Shown one piece after another: positions 1 to 5,753 of a stretch of DNA of 5,753 bases (positions within the stretch are counted from its first letter, which is position 1; every line of letters starts with the position of its first letter). A program made the position numbers and the translations under genes. The stretch covers positions 1 through 5,753 of the forward strand of contig CAZXDS010000211.1 of NCBI GenBank assembly GCA_964639525.1, given 5' to 3'. The stretch comes from CAZXDS01 sp964639525 (GTDB taxonomy: Bacteria > Bacteroidota > Ignavibacteria > Ignavibacteriales > Melioribacteraceae). The notes under the pieces are model-generated. The model was not told where the DNA came from. It saw only the letters and a list, made by a program, of their open reading frames with translations, and did not search any database.

Positions 1-3000
1 AGTGTTGGCAGTACAATCCGTGTAATAACATCAAACTTTAAAACAATTTCGGGCAAAATAATTCCCGAACCATTTTATAAAAAAGGTGATGTTGATTACA
101 ATGAAGAGTATCGTGAAAGTGCCGAATACAATCAAACGAAAGAAAGTGATTTGGTTTCATTCGGAGAGTTCGGTTTGATTCAGAATTTACCTGTTCAAAA
201 AATTAATGTTTTCCCTGTTCAGTTCAATGCTTCTTCAAATCAAATAAAATTGTTAACGAGAATTGTGGTTCAAATAAATTTTTCTCCTCCAACCGGAAGT
301 ACCGAAAAAATACAAAATGAATTATTTAAAGATGCTGTCTTAAATTTTAATATAGCCCGCAATTGGGGCAAACCCAAAAGTAAAAGATTATTTAAAATAA
401 ATGCTCATTCCTCTCTTGCGACCGGTATTTGGTATAAAATTAATATTACGGAAGAAGGTATTTATAAAATTGATAAAAGTAAATTAGCCGATTACGGAAT
501 TGACGCTGCTTCAGTTGACCCGAGAACAATTAAAATTTATAACAACGGCGGATATTTACTTTCGCCGACTGTTGAAAAATCTCGTCCACAGGACATTGTA
601 GAAAATGCAATTTTTGTTTCCGGTGAAGATGACGGGAAATTTGATGATAACGATTATGTTTTGTTTTACGCTCGTGGAGTTAATTTTTGGGAATATTTTG
701 CCGATTCAAATAGAATTGCGAGAAATAGAAACTATTATTCAAACAAAAATTATTATTGGATTACTTCCGGCGGACAACAAGGAAAGCGGATGGAATTACA
801 AAGCTCACTTGATAATCCACAGGCTGTCAAACAAACCGAAACGTATTCTTTTATATCGCATGAAGAAGACGATGATAACTTAATGCACTCCGGTATTGTT
901 CTTGTCGGAGAAAAATTCAGTTCGTCAAATAATAGTCAATCTTTTATGAACATATTGCACAACCGTGTTGCTTCAACTCGTATAGATTATGTTGCACAGG
1001 TTGTGAATTTTTCGCCAACGAGTCAAAGACAAACTATTCCTTTTGTTCTTGAAGAAAGCGGTAATACAATTTTGACGCGTACTTTATCAGGTAGCGACGG
1101 GAGTTATAGAAAAGGGTATTTGACTAAGGTTAAAGCAAACTATAGCGGTGCGCTAACTGACAATCGCAGTGTGTTAAATTTTATTTTTCAGTCATTACAA
1201 TCTGATGTTTTCGGATATTTGGATTATTACACAATTCAATATTCAGCATTGCTGAAAGCAGTTGATGATGAACTGATAATTTTTTCAGATGACAGCAGCA
1301 GAGTTACGGAATACAATTTATCAAATTTTTCAAATAGTAATATTCAAATATTCAATGTTACTGATTATGCCAATGTTAAAGAAATATCGGTGCCTTCAAA
1401 TTGGATTAGCGGTGGTGAAATTAAATTTCAAGCGCCGGAACAGTCAGGAAGCATTTCCAAATATTTTGCTATTACTAAAGATAAATATCTTGTCCCCGGC
1501 GGTGGTGAAAAAATAGAAAATTCTGATATACACGGTGAGCAGAACGGATATAAATACATAGTTATTACAAGCAGAAATTTTAGCGAACAGGCTGAAAAAC
1601 TTGTAACTTACAGAGCAGAACAAGCTCCTAATAAGTATTCATCAAAAGTTTTTTATACGGATGAAATTACAAATGAATTTTCCTGCGGTGCACTTGACCC
1701 GACATCAATCCGTGATTTTATTAAATTTGCTAATGATAATTGGACAACTCCGCCTGAATTTGTATTGTTGTTTGGTGATGGTGATTGGGATTATCATAAT
1801 TTGTTAGGTTTAAGTACAAACTTTGTTCCTACATATCAAACAAAAGAATCGTATCACGAAATTTATTCCTATCCTTTTGATGATTATTATGCACGAATTT
1901 CCGGTAATGATAAAAATGTTGATATAGCTCTCGGCAGGTTGGCTGTTCATGATAATAATGAAGCGGACAATATGGTAAACAAAATTATTGAGTATGAAAA
2001 TTCAAGTGATAGAAACCTTTGGCGAAATACTATTACTCTTGTTGCCGACGATGGTCCTCAAGGTCAAGGTGCTGATGATGGCAACAGACATACCAGGCAA
2101 TCGGAAGATTTATCAAATGAATTTATTCCGAGTAATTTTATACAAGATAAAATTTATCTTGCTAATTATCCGACTGTGCTTACCGGATTGGGAAGAAGGA
2201 AACCGGCGGTTAACAAAGCTATTGTGAATGCTCTTAACGAAGGGACATTAATAATTAACTTTATCGGACATGGTAACCCAACAGTATGGACACACGAGGG
2301 GGTTTTTCAGCAGGGAATTGAAGTTCCACAGTTAACGAATACAAGATACTTCTTTTTGAGTGCTGCTACTTGCGATTACGGGGAATTTGATGATCCCGAG
2401 AGGCAAAGTTCACCTGAGGAAATGATGGGAATGAAAGATAGAGGAATGATTGGCGGATTTTTATCTACACGACCTGTTTTCTCAAGCCAAAATGCTGCTT
2501 TGAATGAACAGCTTTATTCGCATTTATTTAGTCGGGATTCCAATAATAAAATTTTCCCTATCGGACGAGCATATCAGCTTACCAAATTTAGCAGAACGAG
2601 CAAAAATGATGAAAAGTTTAATTTAATTTGCGATCCTGCTTTAAGACTTGATATTCCGAATCTTCCGGCAAGTATTGATTCTCTTAATGGTTTTGTCCCG
2701 AATAATAGTTTACAAGTTAGTGCTTTGAGTAATACAAGTATAAAAGGAAGTGTTTTATCTGCAAATGGATTAGTAAATACAAATTTTAATGGTGAAGCCA
2801 TTGTTACAATGTTCGACTCGCAAAGAAGAATCCTTCTGCCTGAGATGTCTTATTGGATGGACGTTCAAGGCGGAGTAATTTTCAAAGGGCGTGCTAGTGT
2901 AGAGAATGGATTATTTAATACGAATTTCACTGTCCCTAAGGATATCAGTTACGAAAATAAAAACGGAAAAATTTTAGCATATTTTTTTGATGAAAACAAT

Positions 3001-3720
3001 GACGGTGTTGGCTTTACAACCAATTTTATTGTTGGCGGAACTGACAGCACAGCGGTTAATGATGGGGAAGGTCCTAAAATAGAAATATTCTTTGATGATT
3101 TTAATTTCAACAATACAAGTCTTGTTAACCCAAACTTTACCTTACTGGCTAAACTGAAAGACAATACCGGTTTGAATACTACAGGCAGCGGTATCGGGCA
3201 CAAGTTAGAAGGTATTTTAAATGGAGATGAAAACAACGCAATTGATTTCTCAAACAGTTTTGTCGGAGATTTAGATGCGGGTGGTAAAGCGGGTGTTATT
3301 TCGTATAAATTTAATAATTTGGAACCGGGAAATTATTCAATAAAAATTAAAGCGTGGGATGTGTTTAATAATCTTTCTGTTGAAACAAGCAATTTTACAG
3401 TAGTAGAATCCGGTGCACTTACAATTAAAGATGTTTACAATTACCCTAACCCGTTCAAGTCGAATACGGCATTTACATTTCAGCAAAATCTTAGTCAACC
3501 GTTGAATGTTAAAATTAAAGTATATACGGTTGCCGGAAGACTAATTAGAAATATTGAAGAAAATGGAATTTTAGAAAAATTTGTCCGAGTTAATTGGGAC
3601 GGAAGGGATGAAGACGGCGGATTGCTGGCAAACGGAACGTATTTATACAAATTAATAGTTACTTCGGTTGACGGTAATTATAATCAAAGTTTTCTTGGAA
3701 AATTGGCAATTATTAGGTAA
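1..3720 (+). CDS. porU: Type IX secretion system sortase PorU (C25 gingipain-like), 5' end missing
   Basis: PorU is the cell-surface sortase of the T9SS: it cuts the C-terminal domain (CTD) off cargo and helps attach the cargo to the surface. The frame is open from base 1, giving 1239 visible residues; signal peptide and start lie upstream. The TTG at 151 is only an internal codon. In window residue numbering: 51-95 is a propeptide-like beta region (VSFGEFGLIQ, FPVQFN); 141-187 holds the PorU N-terminal signature (GIWYKINITEEGIYKID); about 517-886 is the C25 peptidase, with LFGDGDWDY (590-598), DDYYARISG, IALGRLAV, catalytic His757 in FIGHGNPTVW, catalytic Cys791 in ATCDYGEFDDP, and DPALRLDIP at its end. 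The 34-residue His-Cys spacing is close to the 33 of P. gingivalis PorU and RgpB. Residues 1024-1136 are the PorU Ig-like region (GPKIEIFFDD, GIGH, KAWDVFNN). Residues from about 1141 form a YPNPF-type CTD/FlgD-like domain. P. gingivalis PorU is 1158 residues, so probably little is missing here. Identification is firm; the N-terminus is unknown. Confidence 0.95.
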   Translation, partial: SVGSTIRVITSNFKTISGKIIPEPFYKKGDVDYNEEYRESAEYNQTKESDLVSFGEFGLIQNLPVQKINVFPVQFNASSNQIKLLTRIVVQINFSPPTGSTEKIQNELFKDAVLNFNIARNWGKPKSKRLFKINAHSSLATGIWYKINITEEGIYKIDKSKLADYGIDAASVDPRTIKIYNNGGYLLSPTVEKSRPQDIVENAIFVSGEDDGKFDDNDYVLFYARGVNFWEYFADSNRIARNRNYYSNKNYYWITSGGQQGKRMELQSSLDNPQAVKQTETYSFISHEEDDDNLMHSGIVLVGEKFSSSNNSQSFMNILHNRVASTRIDYVAQVVNFSPTSQRQTIPFVLEESGNTILTRTLSGSDGSYRKGYLTKVKANYSGALTDNRSVLNFIFQSLQSDVFGYLDYYTIQYSALLKAVDDELIIFSDDSSRVTEYNLSNFSNSNIQIFNVTDYANVKEISVPSNWISGGEIKFQAPEQSGSISKYFAITKDKYLVPGGGEKIENSDIHGEQNGYKYIVITSRNFSEQAEKLVTYRAEQAPNKYSSKVFYTDEITNEFSCGALDPTSIRDFIKFANDNWTTPPEFVLLFGDGDWDYHNLLGLSTNFVPTYQTKESYHEIYSYPFDDYYARISGNDKNVDIALGRLAVHDNNEADNMVNKIIEYENSSDRNLWRNTITLVADDGPQGQGADDGNRHTRQSEDLSNEFIPSNFIQDKIYLANYPTVLTGLGRRKPAVNKAIVNALNEGTLIINFIGHGNPTVWTHEGVFQQGIEVPQLTNTRYFFLSAATCDYGEFDDPERQSSPEEMMGMKDRGMIGGFLSTRPVFSSQNAALNEQLYSHLFSRDSNNKIFPIGRAYQLTKFSRTSKNDEKFNLICDPALRLDIPNLPASIDSLNGFVPNNSLQVSALSNTSIKGSVLSANGLVNTNFNGEAIVTMFDSQRRILLPEMSYWMDVQGGVIFKGRASVENGLFNTNFTVPKDISYENKNGKILAYFFDENNDGVGFTTNFIVGGTDSTAVNDGEGPKIEIFFDDFNFNNTSLVNPNFTLLAKLKDNTGLNTTGSGIGHKLEGILNGDENNAIDFSNSFVGDLDAGGKAGVISYKFNNLEPGNYSIKIKAWDVFNNLSVETSNFTVVESGALTIKDVYNYPNPFKSNTAFTFQQNLSQPLNVKIKVYTVAGRLIRNIEENGILEKFVRVNWDGRDEDGGLLANGTYLYKLIVTSVDGNYNQSFLGKLAIIR

Positions 3721-3730
3721 TTTTTTATGA

Positions 3731-3751
3731 ATCAAAAATCAAAAATCAAAA
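3731..3751. repeat. Three tandem ATCAAAA heptamers in the porU-porV spacer
   Basis: Three exact copies of ATCAAAA (3731-3737, 3738-3744, 3745-3751) follow the porU stop codon by 10 bases and are followed by a partial AT. The rest of the 71-base spacer is A/T-rich with no GC-rich hairpin, so I see no terminator and expect transcription to continue into porV. The repeat could be a slippage-prone simple repeat, or an unstructured A-rich stretch that keeps the porV ribosome binding site accessible. No function is demonstrated. Confidence 0.8.
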
Positions 3752-3778
3752 ATTTTATAAACAATATAATTATTTACT

Positions 3779-3783
3779 GGAGG
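3779..3783 (+). promoter_or_regulatory. Strong Shine-Dalgarno site of porV
   Basis: GGAGG lies 8 bases before the porV ATG at 3792, which is ideal spacing, and it fixes the start codon. It is notable because many Bacteroidota use little or no Shine-Dalgarno pairing. The following gene has only a weak GGGA at 4935-4938, so porV may be translated more strongly than its downstream neighbour. Confidence 0.8.
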
Positions 3784-3791
3784 TAAATTTT

Positions 3792-4943
3792 ATGAGAAAA
3801 TTCTCATTAACAATAATGCTTATTATTTTTAGTTTTAGCCTAGGCAATCAAATATATGCACAGATAAGTACAGCGGTTCCGTTCTTGCAGCTTGCACCGG
3901 ATTCGCGTGCCGGCGGTATGGGTGAATCGGGTACGGCAATTGCGGATAATTCAGCCGCAATATTTTGGAATCCTGCCGGACTTGCATTTCAAACCGGCTC
4001 TGAAGTAACAATTACACATAGCAATTGGCTGCCCCAATTTCATCTTGATATATTTTATGATTATTTAACATACAAACAATATGTTGATGATATTAATGGT
4101 ACAGTTTCTGCAAGTATTACATTTATGAATTTCGGTGAATTTGTTCGTACTGATGCTGCCGGAAATCAAGTCGGCACATTTCGTTCATTCGACGGTGCAC
4201 TTACACTTGGTTATGCTACTAAATTGAGCAACGATTGGGGAATCGGTTTTAATGCCCGCGTAATTCACAGTAGGCTCTCAACAAAAGCTACCGAAGGCGA
4301 AGAAGGCAGCGGTGTTGCCACTTCAGTAAGTTTTGACCTTGCAGCTATGTGGCGACCGGAAAAACTTAATTTACCATTATTAGGAAATTTTGATAATCGT
4401 TTAAGTATCGGTATAAACTTAAGTAATGTTGGTCCTGAAATTTATTATATTGACAAAGCTCAATCAGACCCAATTCCTACAAACTTAAGACTTGGGTTCG
4501 GATTTAGATTATTCCAAAACGAATACAATTCTCTTACATACACACTTGACTTTAGTCGTCTTCTGATTCATGTTCCCAGTGATTCTACACAAACAAGAGA
4601 CGGTTGGGCTAAAGCATTATTTTCGTCTTGGGGTAATAAAAATATGTTGAGGGAAGTTGTAACAACAATGGGATTAGAATATTGGTACGGAGTTCCTGAT
4701 GATTTTATGTTTGCTCTTAGAGCCGGATATTTTTATGAAGATCCGGACTTTGGCAACAGAAAATTTATTACAATCGGTGCCGGTTTGCGTTACGATCTTT
4801 ATGGATTTGACTTTAGTTATTTAACAACATCGGTATTTAAAAATGGTGAGAACCACCCGTTGAATGACACTTTAAGGTTTACGGTGCTAATCGGATGGGG
4901 AAGTAAACCACAAAAAACTTTAGGATTTCCTCGCGGGATATAA
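3792..4943 (+). CDS. porV: Type IX secretion system outer-membrane protein PorV (LptO)
   Basis: PorV is a FadL-like outer-membrane beta-barrel. In known T9SS it binds the SprA translocon, takes up exported cargo by its C-terminal domain and carries it to the PorU-containing attachment complex. This copy is complete at 383 residues, close to the usual size. Residues 1-23 are a signal peptide with a hydrophobic core and probable cleavage at IYA-Q (23/24). The family signature follows at once: FLQLAPDSRAGGMGE (31-45), then NSAAIFWNPAGLAF (53-66). Alternating aromatic and glycine beta strands continue to the end, with the typical late blocks SDPIPTNLRLGFGF, YWYGVPDDF, ALRAGYFYEDPDFGNRKF and NHPLNDTLRF (354-363). 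Thirteen residues follow the last strand (GWG, 368-370), ending GFPRGI. The start is set by the GGAGG site. porU directly upstream matches the porU-porV order known in P. gingivalis (PG0026-PG0027). PorQ is the closest paralogue, but the PDSRAGGMGE and NHPL blocks together with the porU linkage favour PorV. Confidence 0.95.
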   Translation: MRKFSLTIMLIIFSFSLGNQIYAQISTAVPFLQLAPDSRAGGMGESGTAIADNSAAIFWNPAGLAFQTGSEVTITHSNWLPQFHLDIFYDYLTYKQYVDDINGTVSASITFMNFGEFVRTDAAGNQVGTFRSFDGALTLGYATKLSNDWGIGFNARVIHSRLSTKATEGEEGSGVATSVSFDLAAMWRPEKLNLPLLGNFDNRLSIGINLSNVGPEIYYIDKAQSDPIPTNLRLGFGFRLFQNEYNSLTYTLDFSRLLIHVPSDSTQTRDGWAKALFSSWGNKNMLREVVTTMGLEYWYGVPDDFMFALRAGYFYEDPDFGNRKFITIGAGLRYDLYGFDFSYLTTSVFKNGENHPLNDTLRFTVLIGWGSKPQKTLGFPRGI

Positions 4944-4948
4944 TTCAA

Positions 4949-5753
4949 ATGAAAAAAATTTCAGCAATTTTTCTTAGTAGCATTTTATTATTGGGCAGTA
5001 TATCTGCCCAAAATTTTAATCATAAACCGGATTTGTCAAAGTACAAAGTAAATGCGGAAAAACTGAGTTCCGATTCCCTTAAAATTCTTGCGGTAATGGT
5101 AGAGTTTGGGAAAGATAGAGATACTCAGACATTTGGGAACGGGAAATTTGGTACAATATACTCTAAAGATTATGGAAATGATATTTTAGATCCACTTCCG
5201 CATAATCAACAATATTTCAATGACCATCTCACATTTGTGAAAAATTATTTTGAAAAAGTTTCTTCCGGCAATTTAACAGTTTTGTTTAATGTACTTCCTG
5301 ATATTTATACGGTTTCAAAAACAATGAGAAATTATTCCCCTTCATCGGAAGCGACTGTTTTTAACGAGCTTGGTGATTTTTCTGAAGAAGTTTGGAATTT
5401 GGTAGATGCGCAAAATCCCGGATTTAATTTTGCCAATTATAATATGTTTGTAATTTTTCACGCAGGCGTAAGTAGGGGATTAGTTACCCCTGGAAGTATT
5501 GGCTTAGAACGCGATATTCCATCCATATATCTCAGCCTTAACTCATTAAAGAAAATTTATGGCGATACATTTGATGGCATTTCTGTTTCAAATGGATCTT
5601 TCAAAATTACTAATACTGCTATTATGCCGGAAACTGATTCGAGAGAAATTGACGGCATCACCGGAAAAACACTTATTCAGCTTACAACAAACGGATTACT
5701 TTGTACTACGGTTGGAAATTTTCTCGGAGTTCCTGATTTGTTCGATACACAAA
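4949..5753 (+). CDS. Secreted M6-like (immune inhibitor A-like) protein with degenerate zinc motif, 3' end missing
   Basis: The visible 268 residues open with a signal peptide (MKKISAIFLSSILLLGSISA) and a probable cleavage before Q21. The mature part resembles M6-type secreted metallopeptidases: ILAVMVEFGKDRD (46-58), a strand of the kind that opens the M6 catalytic domain; FVKNYFEKVSSGNLTV (96-111), like the xxYFxEVSxGKL block; MFVIFHAG (166-173); and GNFLGVPDLFDT (256-267), like the HDLGLPDxYDT block that follows the zinc helix. At the HExxH position the protein reads TTVGN (253-257), so two His ligands and the catalytic Glu are absent; Asp263, at the place of the third ligand, remains. It is thus probably not an active protease of this type. 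The ATG is 5 bases after the porV stop with only a weak GGGA upstream, suggesting translational coupling. It may be a T9SS cargo or accessory protein; a C-terminal sorting domain would lie beyond the window. The M6 relation is inferred from motifs alone. Confidence 0.75.
   Translation, partial: MKKISAIFLSSILLLGSISAQNFNHKPDLSKYKVNAEKLSSDSLKILAVMVEFGKDRDTQTFGNGKFGTIYSKDYGNDILDPLPHNQQYFNDHLTFVKNYFEKVSSGNLTVLFNVLPDIYTVSKTMRNYSPSSEATVFNELGDFSEEVWNLVDAQNPGFNFANYNMFVIFHAGVSRGLVTPGSIGLERDIPSIYLSLNSLKKIYGDTFDGISVSNGSFKITNTAIMPETDSREIDGITGKTLIQLTTNGLLCTTVGNFLGVPDLFDTQ
4991..5011. repeat. Perfect 8-bp inverted repeat in the signal-peptide codons of the third gene
   Basis: TTGGGCAG (4991-4998) and CTGCCCAA (5004-5011) are exact reverse complements separated by the 5 bases TATAT. 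This gives a compact GC-containing hairpin in an otherwise A/T-rich stretch, followed by AATTTTAAT. It starts 42 bases after the ATG and encodes the end of the signal peptide (LLGSISAQ). In mRNA it could slow ribosomes or weakly attenuate transcription, but the downstream T run is short and interrupted, so a true terminator is unlikely. Confidence 0.5.

Noticed and set aside
605..2227. Three + strand open frames (605-883, 1289-1516, 1988-2227) inside porU
   Set aside because: They lie wholly within the confidently assigned PorU coding frame, have Ile/Lys/Leu-rich sequences without recognisable motifs, and lack convincing ribosome binding sites.
2574..3236. Two - strand open frames (2574-2801 and 2949-3236) opposite porU
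   Set aside because: They are antisense shadows of conserved PorU sequence, low-complexity in Ser, Leu and Lys, with no family features.
3765..3770. TATAAT hexamer that could be a -10 box for an internal porV promoter
   Set aside because: There is no matching -35 or Bacteroidota -33 element at the right spacing, transcription would start almost on the GGAGG site, and such hexamers are expected in A/T-rich spacers.
4935..4938. GGGA as Shine-Dalgarno site of the third gene
   Set aside because: It is a short match 10 bases from the ATG; noted only as a weak possibility, since coupling to porV explains initiation as well.
5474..5491. Inverted repeat AGGGG...CCCCT with an 8-base loop in the third gene
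   Set aside because: The stem is only 5 bp, lies inside coding sequence and is not followed by a T run; probably chance.
4689..5736. Repeated GGAGTTCCTGAT word at about 4689 and 5727
   Set aside because: It encodes GVPD in two unrelated protein contexts (PorV and the M6-like protein) with the same codons; too short to be a meaningful repeat.

Overview
The window looks like part of a type IX secretion system (T9SS) locus from an AT-rich member of the Bacteroidota/Ignavibacteriota (FCB) group. The evidence is a PorU-PorV gene pair, which is specific to T9SS bacteria, together with Asn- and Lys-rich proteins with A/T-rich codons. Retention of a strong Shine-Dalgarno sequence before porV, plus the style of the third protein, points by inference more to the Ignavibacteria/Chlorobi side than to classical Bacteroidia or Flavobacteriia. 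No taxonomic marker gene is present, so this stays tentative.

Layout: all three genes are on the + strand and are probably one transcription unit. (1) Bases 1-3720 hold porU without its 5' end. The reading frame is open from base 1, so the TTG at 151 is an internal Leu codon and not a start. The product is a C25 (gingipain-like) sortase with its catalytic His and Cys intact and a C-terminal T9SS-type domain. (2) Bases 3721-3791 are an AT-rich spacer with three tandem 7-bp ATCAAAA units and a GGAGG ribosome binding site. (3) Bases 3792-4943 hold a complete porV, encoding the outer-membrane beta-barrel shuttle. (4) After only 5 nt, bases 4949-5753 hold the 5' part of a secreted protein that resembles M6 (immune inhibitor A-like) metallopeptidases. 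It runs off the right edge.

How they work together: in known T9SS, cargo crosses the outer membrane through the SprA translocon, PorV receives it by its C-terminal domain, and PorU cleaves that domain and transfers the cargo to a surface anchor. The third gene, translationally close to porV, would encode either a cargo or an accessory part. Its main oddity is that the expected zinc motif HExxH reads TTVGN, while the flanking GxPDLxDT block is preserved. This suggests a catalytically dead M6-like protein fixed next to the sortase machinery. A perfect 8-bp inverted repeat lies in its signal-peptide codons.

I see no RNA genes, CRISPR, insertion sequences or convincing terminators, and no credible genes on the - strand. 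No gap between genes exceeds 71 bases.
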